A stretch of DNA of 64,000 bases, taken from assembly GCA_937929935.1 (NCBI GenBank), contig CALFUL010000023.1, positions 62,001 through 126,000 on the forward strand. The letters are read 5' to 3'. This document shows positions 47,500 to 55,429 of the stretch, one piece after another. The notes beneath the pieces are model-generated. The model was given only the letters and a program-made list of their open reading frames with translations, was not told where the DNA came from and ran no database searches. Position 1 is the first letter of the stretch; each line of letters starts with the position of its first letter. A program made the position numbers and the translations under genes. The DNA comes from an uncultured Flavobacteriaceae bacterium (GTDB taxonomy: Bacteria > Bacteroidota > Bacteroidia > Flavobacteriales > Flavobacteriaceae).

Positions 47500-47591
47500 C
47501 TCGATAATCGAGATTTAAAATAATCTGACGCTTGCGTCGAAATCAAAGTTACTTTTACTTTTAATACCTCTTGAGCTTGCCCCAAGGTTAT
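47500..47591. repeat. cluster of three small palindromes before obgE
   Basis: CTCGAT-A-ATCGAG (47500-47512), GACGC-TT-GCGTC (47527-47538) and an imperfect hairpin ACCTCTTG...CCAAGGT around 47566-47589. The second and third both contain the core GCTTGC. They lie between the stop of the 47-aa gene and obgE, and could be degenerate dispersed repeats or RNA structures in the obgE leader. Confidence 0.45.
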
Positions 47592-47735
47592 TTACTGTGA
47601 TGGTATTGAATCATCAAGAAAGAATATATAAATAAGATATCCTGCTGCTGCAAGAACAAAGAGTAAAAAAGCAATTCCACAGGTAAAAAGACATCCTTTC
47701 AAACCAGTTTTGGTATCAATTACTTTTTCTCCCAT
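47592..47735 (-). CDS. 47-aa single-pass membrane protein
   Basis: A 47-codon ORF reading MGEKVIDTKTGLKGCLFTCG then a hydrophobic segment (IAFLLFVLAAAGYLIYIFF) and a short acidic tail LDDSIPSQ. The start lies 10 bp after the GNAT stop in the same direction, as expected of an operon member. Two Cys flank the membrane entry. I do not recognise a named family. Codon use and the clean membrane segment argue for a real gene. Confidence 0.62.
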   Translation of the reverse strand: MGEKVIDTKTGLKGCLFTCGIAFLLFVLAAAGYLIYIFFLDDSIPSQ

Positions 47736-47745
47736 TATTCTTTAA

Positions 47746-48264
47746 TTAAAAAGGTTGGGTCACAGCAAAAGTTATGGTCTCATTGGTTGGTCTTAACCAA
47801 CTCGCACTACTTTCCTCTAACTTTTTACCTCCAATTTTTGCCATTGCCTTTTGAGAACGATAATTATTTACGTGTACATGAAAAACTACCATCTTATAAC
47901 TCTTTAAAGCATGATTTACCATTAAAGTTTTGAATGCTTTGTTGTACTGACCACCCCATACTGAACGATCTAAAAAAGACCATCCTATTTCAATAACACC
48001 CTCTTTTTCATGAATGACTTTATACCTTGAGCTTCCTAGTATTTGATTCGTTTTTTTATCACAAATGGCAAAGGCACTTTTACCTTCAATTCCTTGATCA
48101 AAAAACAACCTAAACTCTTCAAGTGTGTAGCGATCACTATTTTGATGTTGTTCCCATATTAATGGGTCTGAGGCAATGGCATATAGTTTGTCAAAATCTT
48201 CTTTTACCAAAGGCCTGACACGTACTAAATCTGATTCAAGCGTAGGTTGAAGGTTCATAATCAA
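47746..48264 (-). CDS. GNAT-family N-acetyltransferase, RimJ/RimL type
   Basis: 172 aa. LESDLVRVRPLVKEDFDKLYAIASDPLIWEQH at the N-terminus, EIGWSFLDRSVWGGQYNKAFKTLMVNHAL as the acetyl-CoA region and VHVNNYRSQKAMAKIGGKKLEE at the C-terminus are those of acetyltransferase_3-type GNAT enzymes that modify protein N-termini or small amines. Substrate unknown. It begins three bases after the hpt-adk fusion. Confidence 0.87.
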   Translation of the reverse strand: MIMNLQPTLESDLVRVRPLVKEDFDKLYAIASDPLIWEQHQNSDRYTLEEFRLFFDQGIEGKSAFAICDKKTNQILGSSRYKVIHEKEGVIEIGWSFLDRSVWGGQYNKAFKTLMVNHALKSYKMVVFHVHVNNYRSQKAMAKIGGKKLEESSASWLRPTNETITFAVTQPF

Positions 48265-48267
48265 TGC

Positions 48268-49377
48268 TTATAGTTCTTCAATTACTTTTGCCAATCTTTG
48301 CGTGATTTCATCAATAGCCCCAATACCGTTTACGCTATGAAACTTATCTTGATTTTCGTAAAAATCTTTTAACGGCGCTGTTTTTTGATTGTACTCATCA
48401 AAACGATTTCTGATTTTATTTTCATCTTGATCGTCAGTTCTACCGCTTACTTTTCCTCTTTCTAAAAGACGTTGAATCAAAATCTCATCATTAGCTTCTA
48501 AAGCAATGGTGGCATCAATTTTCATTCCTTTACTTTCAAGAAAAGTATCTAAAGCTTCTGCTTGAGCCGTGGTTCTCGGAAAACCGTCAAAAATGAATCC
48601 GCTTGCATCCGGACTCTTATCAACCGCATCTTCTAACATTTTAATGGTTACCTCATCAGGTACTAAATCTCCTTTATCAATATAAGATTTAGCTAATTGC
48701 CCAAGTTCAGTATCGTTCTTCATATTGTAACGAAACAAATCTCCGGTTGAAATATGTTTCAAATTATATTTTTCTTTCAAAAACTCAGCTTGAGTACCTT
48801 TTCCGGCACCCGGTTTTCCAAAAAGAACTAAATTAATCATGTGTGGTTCGTTAAGTTGGTAAATTGATCTTAGATTTCTTCCTAACTCTTTATAATCTAA
48901 ACCGTAGCCTACAATAAATTTATCCGGAATTTCCATTCCAAAATAATCAATAGTATACTCGCCTGTGTAAATTTCAGATTTATAGAATAAGGTAGCAATT
49001 TTAAACTCTTTAATGTTGATGTTCGAAAACATATGAATGAGCTCTTTCAATGTTCGCCCCGTATCAACTATATCTTCTAGAATGATAACACTTTTTTCTT
49101 CAATATCTTCTGACACATCAAGTAAAGTCTCAACAATACCAGTTGATGTTAAGCCCTCATAAGAACTCATTTTAACAAAAGATACTTCGCAGGGGTGTTG
49201 GTATACTTTTAAAAAATCAGCAACGAACATAAAACTACCATTCAATACCCCAACAAAAATTGGAGTTTCATCTTTATAGTCTTCGGCAACAGCATCAGCT
49301 ACTTTTTTAACCGCAGCCATCACTTGATCTTCTGTCAAATAAGGCCTAAAATGTTTGTCATACAGTTGCATTTTCAT
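48268..49377 (-). CDS. fused hypoxanthine phosphoribosyltransferase-adenylate kinase
   Basis: 369 aa with two complete enzymes. Residues 1-178 are HPRT (SSYEGLTSTG substrate region, PRPP loop ILEDIVDTGRTL at ~100-110, DKFIVGYGLDYKELGRN). Residues 180-369 are adenylate kinase: P-loop LFGKPGAGKGTQAE, STGDLFR, GFPRTTAQAE and a short lid GRTDDQDEN, 190 aa as for the short-lid form. HPRT recycles hypoxanthine or guanine to IMP or GMP and adenylate kinase balances AMP/ADP/ATP. An internal ATG (48840) falls exactly at the junction, so separate Adk could also be made. From memory the fusion occurs in other flavobacteria. Confidence 0.95.
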   Translation of the reverse strand: MKMQLYDKHFRPYLTEDQVMAAVKKVADAVAEDYKDETPIFVGVLNGSFMFVADFLKVYQHPCEVSFVKMSSYEGLTSTGIVETLLDVSEDIEEKSVIILEDIVDTGRTLKELIHMFSNINIKEFKIATLFYKSEIYTGEYTIDYFGMEIPDKFIVGYGLDYKELGRNLRSIYQLNEPHMINLVLFGKPGAGKGTQAEFLKEKYNLKHISTGDLFRYNMKNDTELGQLAKSYIDKGDLVPDEVTIKMLEDAVDKSPDASGFIFDGFPRTTAQAEALDTFLESKGMKIDATIALEANDEILIQRLLERGKVSGRTDDQDENKIRNRFDEYNQKTAPLKDFYENQDKFHSVNGIGAIDEITQRLAKVIEEL

Positions 49378-49490
49378 TGCTTTTAGCAGGTGGCAAATAT
49401 AGGGTTTTGATTTCTCTTTTTTATCCGCTTAGCTATGGTTTTAAGAATTCGGTGTATTTTTGTGACATTCTATAAACATCGTACACAAAG

Positions 49491-50663
49491 ATGCCCAATA
49501 ACAATTCAAAAAACTACTTTTCATCTGACTTCAAACTAGGTATTTTAGGAGGCGGACAACTAGGCAAAATGATGCTGTATGAAACTCGAAAATTTGATAT
49601 TCATACAATGGTTCTTGAAGCATCAAATGATGCGCCCTGCCGCATTGCTTGTGATGAATTTGTATTAGGTAGTTTAATGGATTTTGATGCCGTGTATAAT
49701 TTTGGCAAACAGGTTGATGTATTGACCATTGAAATTGAGAATGTAAATATAGATGCACTTGAAAAGCTTGAGAATGAAGGCATAAAAGTATTTCCACCAA
49801 CTAAGGCGCTTAGAACAATTCAAAACAAGGCGACTCAAAAACTGTTTTATACTGATAATAACATTCCTACGGCCGAGTTTTCTAGGTTTGCTTACGCCAG
49901 TGAAATAAAAGATGCGGTTGAGAATGGCGGACTAAATTTTCCGTTTGTATGGAAAGCAACACAATTTGGGTATGACGGTCAAGGTGTAAAAGTGGTTCGT
50001 TCTATGGATGATGTTGACGGATTGCCTGCCGGAGAGTGTATTGCTGAAAAAATGATTCCGTTTAAGAATGAATTGGCAGTCATTGTAGTAAGAAATCCTA
50101 GCGGACAAGTAGTTACCTACCCTGTAGTTGAAATGGAGTTTCACCCGGAAGCTAATCAAGTAGAGTATGTGATTTGTCCCGCTCGTATTGACCCTGTTGT
50201 TGCTAAAAAGGCGCAAGAAATTGCTTTGAAAGTGTCTGAAAAAATTGGACATGTTGGCATTCTAGCCGTTGAAATGTTTCAAACACAAGAAGATGAAATT
50301 TTGGTAAACGAGGTTGCACCAAGACCACATAATAGTGGGCACTATAGTATTGAAGCCAGTTATACCAATCAATTTGAGCAGCATATAAGAGCTATTTTAG
50401 ATTTACCTTTAGGAAAAACAGACAGCAAAGTTGCTGGTATAATGGTCAACCTAGTTGGTGCAGAAGGATATACCGGAGATGTGGTGTATGAAAACATTGC
50501 AGAAATCATGGCGATGAATGGCGTTACACCTCACATTTACGGTAAAAAACAAACGCGCCCTTTTCGAAAGATGGGTCATGTAACTATTGTGAATGAAGAT
50601 GTTGATGAAGCAAGAAGGGTTGCACAGCAAGTAAAAGAACGAATTAAAGTAATTTGTAAATAA
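49491..50663 (+). CDS. purK: 5-(carboxyamino)imidazole ribonucleotide synthase
   Basis: 390 aa ATP-grasp enzyme that makes N5-CAIR from AIR, ATP and bicarbonate in purine synthesis. LGILGGGQLGKMM is the N-terminal motif, VWKATQFGYDGQGVKV is the ATP-grasp core and EVAPRPHNSGHYSIEASYTNQFEQHIRA is diagnostic. A TATTTTTG -7 candidate lies at 49455-49462. It is followed by purE, and divergent from hpt-adk, which places purine salvage and synthesis side by side. Confidence 0.96.
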   Translation: MPNNNSKNYFSSDFKLGILGGGQLGKMMLYETRKFDIHTMVLEASNDAPCRIACDEFVLGSLMDFDAVYNFGKQVDVLTIEIENVNIDALEKLENEGIKVFPPTKALRTIQNKATQKLFYTDNNIPTAEFSRFAYASEIKDAVENGGLNFPFVWKATQFGYDGQGVKVVRSMDDVDGLPAGECIAEKMIPFKNELAVIVVRNPSGQVVTYPVVEMEFHPEANQVEYVICPARIDPVVAKKAQEIALKVSEKIGHVGILAVEMFQTQEDEILVNEVAPRPHNSGHYSIEASYTNQFEQHIRAILDLPLGKTDSKVAGIMVNLVGAEGYTGDVVYENIAEIMAMNGVTPHIYGKKQTRPFRKMGHVTIVNEDVDEARRVAQQVKERIKVICK

Positions 50664-50681
50664 AGCACAAAAACCAAGTCT

Positions 50682-50732
50682 CAAATTCCAAAAATCAAGT
50701 CTTGGAATTTGAAATTTATAATTTGGAATTTC
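50682..50732. repeat. inverted repeat between purK and purE
   Basis: CAAATTCCAA (50682-50691) and TTGGAATTTG (50702-50711) are a perfect 10-bp inverted repeat, with a further partial copy TTTGGAATTT just before the purE ATG. It also explains the false N-terminal extension of the purE frame. Confidence 0.6.
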
Positions 50733-51221
50733 ATGAATAAAGTAGCCGTAGTAATGGGAAGCACCAGCGACCTGCCCGTAATGCAGGAAGCTATAGATAT
50801 TTTAAAAGGTTTTGATATCGAAGTAGATGTTGATATCGTTTCTGCCCACCGAACACCTGAAAAACTTTTCGAGTTTAGCAAAAACGCTCACACCAATGGT
50901 TATGCAGTAGTTATTGCAGGTGCAGGCGGTGCAGCGCATTTACCCGGCATGGTAGCATCAATGTCGCCGTTACCTGTGATTGGTGTTCCTGTAAAAAGTA
51001 GCAACTCAATTGATGGTTGGGACTCTGTTCTTTCTATTCTTCAAATGCCAGGCGGAGTACCTGTAGCCACCGTTGCTTTAAACGGAGCTAAAAATGCAGG
51101 AATATTAGCAGCGCAGATAATAGGGTCTTCAGATAAATGTGTGTTAGATAAGATTATTCTTTACAAAGAAGGCTTAAAACAAAAGGTTATTGATGGCGCG
51201 AAATCAGTAAATAAAAAATAA
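50733..51221 (+). CDS. purE: N5-carboxyaminoimidazole ribonucleotide mutase
   Basis: 162 aa from MNKVAVVMGSTSDLPVM; the in-frame ATG at 50709 adds eight residues encoded by an intergenic repeat and is rejected. The class I PurE pattern is clear: GSTSDLPVM, SAHRTPEKLFEF, AGAGGAAHLPGMVA and LQMPGGVPVATVALNGAKNAGILAAQI. It converts N5-CAIR to CAIR after PurK. Confidence 0.96.
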   Translation: MNKVAVVMGSTSDLPVMQEAIDILKGFDIEVDVDIVSAHRTPEKLFEFSKNAHTNGYAVVIAGAGGAAHLPGMVASMSPLPVIGVPVKSSNSIDGWDSVLSILQMPGGVPVATVALNGAKNAGILAAQIIGSSDKCVLDKIILYKEGLKQKVIDGAKSVNKK

Positions 51222-51231
51222 TTATTCGTTG

Positions 51232-51284
51232 ATTCGTTTATTTGTTGAAGTCTTCGAATAAACAAATTACCAAATAAACAAATC
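51232..51284. repeat. AAACAAAT-type direct and inverted repeats
   Basis: Two copies of AATAAACAAAT (near 51257 and 51273) face an inverted copy (GTTTATTTGTT near 51237) across a GAAGTCTTCG palindrome. Low-complexity spacer between purE and the M3 peptidase gene. Confidence 0.45.
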
Positions 51285-51291
51285 TAAGAGA

Positions 51292-51319
51292 GACTGTCCG
51301 TTCGAGCGCAGTCTAGAAC
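51292..51319 (+). repeat. short hairpin repeat, copy B
   Basis: GTTC (51300-51303) and GAAC (51316-51319) enclose the 12-nt centre GAGCGCAGTCTA, which matches copies A and C. An alternative outer pairing GACTG/CAGTC is also possible. It lies 19 bp before the M3 peptidase start. Confidence 0.6.
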
Positions 51320-51337
51320 TAATTTCTAAGAGCTATA

Positions 51338-53368
51338 ATGAATAATCCTCTTTTACAAAAATTCGATACAGCACCTTTTTCAAAAATAAAAAACGAGCAT
51401 TTCAAACCTGCTTTTTTAGAAGCAATGGACGATGCTCGGTCAGAAATTGATGCGATTACGGCTAATACTGAAAATGCCACTTTTGAGAATACCATCGAAA
51501 CTTTAGAGTTTTCAGGGCAACAGCTAGATCGAATTTCAAGTGTGTTCTTCAACTTAAATTCTGCTGAAACCAATGAAGAGATTCAAAAGATAGCGCAAGA
51601 AGTTTCTCCGCTACTTTCAGAATTTGGCAATGATATTACACTGAATGAAGATTTATTTAAACGGATTAAATCTGTTTACGAACAGAAAGCTAGTTTGACA
51701 CTTTCTGTTGAACAAAAAACCCTTTTAGAGAAACGCTATAAAAGCTTTAGTAGAAACGGAGCCAATCTATCTGAAGAAAAAAAATCACGCCTTCGCGAAA
51801 TTGATGCTCAATCTTCTAAACTAAAATTAGCGTTTGGAGAAAACATTTTAGCAGAAACCAATAAATACCAAAAGCACATTACCAATGAAGCTGACTTAGA
51901 AGGATTACCTGAAGGAGCTAAAGAAGCTGCTGCTCAGCTGGCCAAATCAAAAGGCAAAAAATCTGGATGGATGCTTACTCTCGATTATCCCAGCTACATT
52001 CCTTTTATGAAATACGCTAAGAACAGGGAGCTGCGTAAAGAACTTTCTTTGGCTTTCGGAAGCAAATCATTTAAAGGCGATGAACTAGACAATCAAGAAA
52101 TCGTTCTGAAAATTGCCAATTTACGCCACGAAAGAGCAAATCTTTTGGGTTACAAAACTCATGCGCATTTTGTTTTAGAAGAACGTATGGCCGAAACTCC
52201 GGAGAAAGTTCATTCGTTTTTGAATGAACTCCTTGAAAAAGCAAAGCCAGCAGCAGAACGAGAATTCAAAGAATTGGAAGACTTTGCAAAAGAATTAGAT
52301 GATATTGACCAATTACAAAAATGGGATAGCAGCTACTATTCTGAAAAATTGAAACAAAAATTGTTCAGTTTAGATGATGAACAATTGAAACCCTATTTCA
52401 AATTAGAAAATGTCATCGATGGTGTTTTCGAAATAGCTGAAAAATTATTCGGTTTACAATTTGAAGAAGTAACTGATATCGACAAATACCACCAAGAAGT
52501 AAAAACCTATCGGGTTTATGATTCAGAAAAAAACTTTATTTCAGTCTTTTATGCTGATTTTCACCCTAGAGCCGGAAAACGTGGCGGTGCTTGGATGACT
52601 TCCTTCAAATCACAATGGAAAAAAGACGGAGAAAATGTGCGTCCGCATATATCTAACGTATGCAATTTCACACCGTCTACGGATACAAAACCATCCCTCT
52701 TAACTTTTAATGAAGTAACTACTTTGTTTCATGAATTTGGTCATGGTCTGCACGGCATGTTAGCAAACACCACCTACCCTAGCCTATCGGGCACTTCAGT
52801 TTATTGGGATTTTGTAGAGCTGCCTTCGCAGGTACTTGAAAACTGGTGCTACGAAAAAGAGGCTTTAGAATTGTTCGCTAAGCATTACGAAACAGGAGAA
52901 GTAATTCCGATGGAATTGGTTAAAAAAATTAAAGAATCGGCGACCTTTCAAGAAGGTATGGCAACTATGCGTCAGTTGAGTTTTGGACTCTTAGATATGT
53001 CATGGCACGGTGCAGACCCTTCTCAAATTACAAATGTAAAAGCGCATGAAACAAAAGCATTTGAAGGCACTAATTTACATCCTGACACTCCAGAAACATG
53101 CATGAGCACTGCTTTCGCTCACATCTTTCAAGGCGGTTATTCTTCAGGGTATTACAGTTACAAATGGGCCGAAGTTCTTGATGCCGATGCCTTCGCATAT
53201 TTCAAAGAAAAAGGTATCTTCAACAAAGAAGTTGCTACCAAGTTCAAAGAGCATGTACTTTCAAAAGGCGGTACTGAAAATCCAATGGTACTTTATAAAA
53301 GATTCAGAGGAGCAGAACCTAAGGTAGAAGCATTATTAGAAAGAGCAGGGTTATTAAATATTAGTTAA
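51338..53368 (+). CDS. M3-family zinc oligopeptidase (Dcp/PrlC type)
   Basis: 676 aa, no signal peptide. The zinc site is HEFGHGLHGML with His465, Glu466 and His469, plus the downstream Glu in VELPSQVLENW. GRFYADFHPR-like (SVFYADFHPRAGKRGGAW) and the C-terminal SGYYSYKWAEVLDADAFAYF are typical of peptidyl-dipeptidase Dcp and oligopeptidase A. Cytoplasmic degradation of small peptides is likely. Length and motifs do not separate Dcp from PrlC with certainty. Confidence 0.93.
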   Translation: MNNPLLQKFDTAPFSKIKNEHFKPAFLEAMDDARSEIDAITANTENATFENTIETLEFSGQQLDRISSVFFNLNSAETNEEIQKIAQEVSPLLSEFGNDITLNEDLFKRIKSVYEQKASLTLSVEQKTLLEKRYKSFSRNGANLSEEKKSRLREIDAQSSKLKLAFGENILAETNKYQKHITNEADLEGLPEGAKEAAAQLAKSKGKKSGWMLTLDYPSYIPFMKYAKNRELRKELSLAFGSKSFKGDELDNQEIVLKIANLRHERANLLGYKTHAHFVLEERMAETPEKVHSFLNELLEKAKPAAEREFKELEDFAKELDDIDQLQKWDSSYYSEKLKQKLFSLDDEQLKPYFKLENVIDGVFEIAEKLFGLQFEEVTDIDKYHQEVKTYRVYDSEKNFISVFYADFHPRAGKRGGAWMTSFKSQWKKDGENVRPHISNVCNFTPSTDTKPSLLTFNEVTTLFHEFGHGLHGMLANTTYPSLSGTSVYWDFVELPSQVLENWCYEKEALELFAKHYETGEVIPMELVKKIKESATFQEGMATMRQLSFGLLDMSWHGADPSQITNVKAHETKAFEGTNLHPDTPETCMSTAFAHIFQGGYSSGYYSYKWAEVLDADAFAYFKEKGIFNKEVATKFKEHVLSKGGTENPMVLYKRFRGAEPKVEALLERAGLLNIS

Positions 53369-53605
53369 TACCTATTCATTTTAAAATGTATGTGCGTAAC
53401 CAAAAAAAAAGAAAATACTTCAAAAACAAACACTATTAGCAGTGACTTTTAAAGTTTAACAGCTACCTGTTAAGCCTAAATTATTAACTTTATTTGACTG
53501 ATTTTGTGATACTTCTGTGATAGCTTTTTATTTATTTTGAGCAAAGTCCATTATCAAAAGTAAGTAAGCTAATGGTTAAATAAAGTTTAACTTAAAGAGA
53601 CTGTT

Positions 53606-54247
53606 ATGACCGCATTAAAATTCAGTGAATCAAAGAAAAATATCAAAGTAATTAAATTAAATACTGTTACTTTTGATAATGATTCAAAAAAAATGGCTTC
53701 ACACCAACTAAATCCTGACAACTGGGTAGATCAATACGCTGACTACCTGTTCAATTTTGCGGTTTCACGCGTTAGTAATTCAGAAATTGCTAAAGATTTA
53801 GTACAAGAAACTTTTTTTGCCGGACTAAAATCTGCAAAAAACTACAAAGGAGAAGCTGCTGAACGTACTTGGCTAATAGCAATTTTAAAGCGTAAAGTCA
53901 TTGACCATTACCGAAAAATAAATTCTAATAAAGGGAAAGCTGAAGTACGTATGTCTTATAGTTCGGCTAGTGATGCTGAAGGAGATTGGTTAGAAGAACA
54001 AGTTGCAGACCCTTTTAGTAAATTAGAAAATAATCCTATTGAGAATGAAGAATTGGGTATAGCAATTCAAGATTGCATTTCAAAATTACCTAAAAAACAA
54101 GCCTTAGTCTTCAAGATGAAAACCATTCAGCGAATAAGCACTGAAGATATTTGTAATGAACTCGGCATTAATCCGTCAAACCTATGGGTAATGATACACC
54201 GTTCAAGAACGGCATTGATGGGTTGCCTTAACAAAAACTGGTTTTAA
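53606..54247 (+). CDS. ECF-type RNA polymerase sigma factor
   Basis: 213 aa. Region 2 is NWVDQYADYLFNFAVSRVSNSEIAKDLVQETFFAGLKS...RTWLIAILKRKVIDHYRK, and region 4 is CISKLPKKQALVFKMKTIQRISTEDICNELGINPSNLWVMIHRSRTALMGCL. The N-terminal ~30 residues are extra and may not be translated: a second ATG at 53693 (MASHQLNPDNW) gives a more usual ECF length. It is followed after two bases by a small anti-sigma-like gene, so the two form a regulatory pair. Confidence 0.9.
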   Translation: MTALKFSESKKNIKVIKLNTVTFDNDSKKMASHQLNPDNWVDQYADYLFNFAVSRVSNSEIAKDLVQETFFAGLKSAKNYKGEAAERTWLIAILKRKVIDHYRKINSNKGKAEVRMSYSSASDAEGDWLEEQVADPFSKLENNPIENEELGIAIQDCISKLPKKQALVFKMKTIQRISTEDICNELGINPSNLWVMIHRSRTALMGCLNKNWF

Positions 54248-54249
54248 AA

Positions 54250-54477
54250 ATGATTTCCTGCGAAAAAGCTGCAATAATTTGCAACAAAACCCAATATAAA
54301 GAGGCTTCTTTTATAGAGAAATTGAAGCTTCAATTTCATTTTTTAATGTGCAAAACATGTTCAGCTTTCACAAAAAAAAATACTGAATTCACTACACTCT
54401 GTGAAAAAGCGAACCTGCAAAGTCTTTCTGAAAAAGAAAAACTTAAAATGAAAGAGCTAGTTCAGACTAAGCGGTAA
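54250..54477 (+). CDS. small zinc-type (ZAS) anti-sigma candidate
   Basis: 75 aa. The HFLMCKTC stretch fits the zinc-binding anti-sigma motif His-x3-Cys-x2-Cys, with further Cys residues near the N-terminus (SCEKAAIICNK). No transmembrane segment is present, so it would be a soluble, possibly redox-sensitive regulator of the sigma factor encoded two bases upstream. Similar short proteins next to gcvP are sometimes labelled glycine dehydrogenase; that name does not fit the sequence. Confidence 0.72.
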   Translation: MISCEKAAIICNKTQYKEASFIEKLKLQFHFLMCKTCSAFTKKNTEFTTLCEKANLQSLSEKEKLKMKELVQTKR

Positions 54478-54478
54478 T

Positions 54479-55297
54479 CTATTTAGCAAGCAAAATTGCT
54501 AAAGCACACCCAAAAACAGGGATAGACTCTACCCAAAAAGCAGCAAAATATTTTGATTGATTTCTTTTTGTAATTCTTAAAACTAAAAGAAGTACAAGGC
54601 TTAAAAATAGTTTTAATAAAAGCTCTTGATTGGTATAATCATCTTTAAAAAAGATTAAGAAAAAGAACAAACCCGTTAAAACAACTCCTATCCATTTAGT
54701 CGTTTTAATTCCGTAACGTTGGGGTAACGTTTTCAAATCAACACTGTCGAATGCTAAATCTCTAATTTCGAAAGGTAAGAGTAAGATTAAAACTAATAGA
54801 AAACGCTGTACGGTTTCTACCCAAACATCCCACGAAAGTGATTTCTCTTCTAAAAGAATAGGTAAAACAACTGTTGTTCCTGCCCACACTAAAGCCACAA
54901 TAAAAATTTTCAAACCTCCCCAACTTCTTAAGTTTTTAACTTTAGGAAGCAAAGGCAATGCATACAATCCTATTAAAAGAATTAAAACAGCGATACCAAT
55001 GTACGTGTTCACATTCATGAAATGCGCATGGTAAAGTGCGATTGCCATACAAATCAAACTGAAAATCTGAATACTTTTATGATACTTATTAGCAACAATG
55101 ACATACTTTTTAGCTTCAACGCCGTATTTTATAAAATTATAACAGCCTACAGAGCCAAAAAATATGAACAAGGTTAAATGAAAATCAAGTGAAATGTTTA
55201 ATGTTAGGCTTGTTATGACCATTAGTGAAACTACAGCCAAAGAAACATGTACACTAGCATCAAGGTAAAAATCAAAAAGCCTAACAAACCACTTCAT
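54479..55297 (-). CDS. UbiA-like multi-pass membrane protein
   Basis: 272 aa with about eight or nine hydrophobic segments. RDLAFDSVDLKTLPQRYGIKTTKWIG resembles the second Asp-rich motif and following loop of UbiA prenyltransferases. The first NDxxD-type motif is not apparent: the equivalent region reads NFIKYGVEAKKYV. It may be a divergent or non-enzymatic relative. It converges tail-to-tail with the anti-sigma gene (1-bp gap). Confidence 0.65.
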   Translation of the reverse strand: MKWFVRLFDFYLDASVHVSLAVVSLMVITSLTLNISLDFHLTLFIFFGSVGCYNFIKYGVEAKKYVIVANKYHKSIQIFSLICMAIALYHAHFMNVNTYIGIAVLILLIGLYALPLLPKVKNLRSWGGLKIFIVALVWAGTTVVLPILLEEKSLSWDVWVETVQRFLLVLILLLPFEIRDLAFDSVDLKTLPQRYGIKTTKWIGVVLTGLFFFLIFFKDDYTNQELLLKLFLSLVLLLVLRITKRNQSKYFAAFWVESIPVFGCALAILLAK

Positions 55298-55429
55298 TAA
55301 ACAAAAATATGCAAAGTGTTTATAACTCCATTTTTTGGTTAAAAACTTTCATTCAGTTCATCGATTCTTAGGCAATTTTGAGACATATAATACTTAATTT
55401 AGTGCGATAAAATTTTGATTCTTAAAAAA

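Noticed and set aside
50709-50732. Upstream ATG of the purE frame as the start codon
   Set aside because: The extra eight residues come from an intergenic repeat; the conserved PurE N-terminus begins at 50733.
54250-54477. Glycine dehydrogenase label for the 75-aa protein
   Set aside because: It has no similarity to the P protein; the His-x3-Cys-x2-Cys motif and sigma-factor coupling fit an anti-sigma factor.
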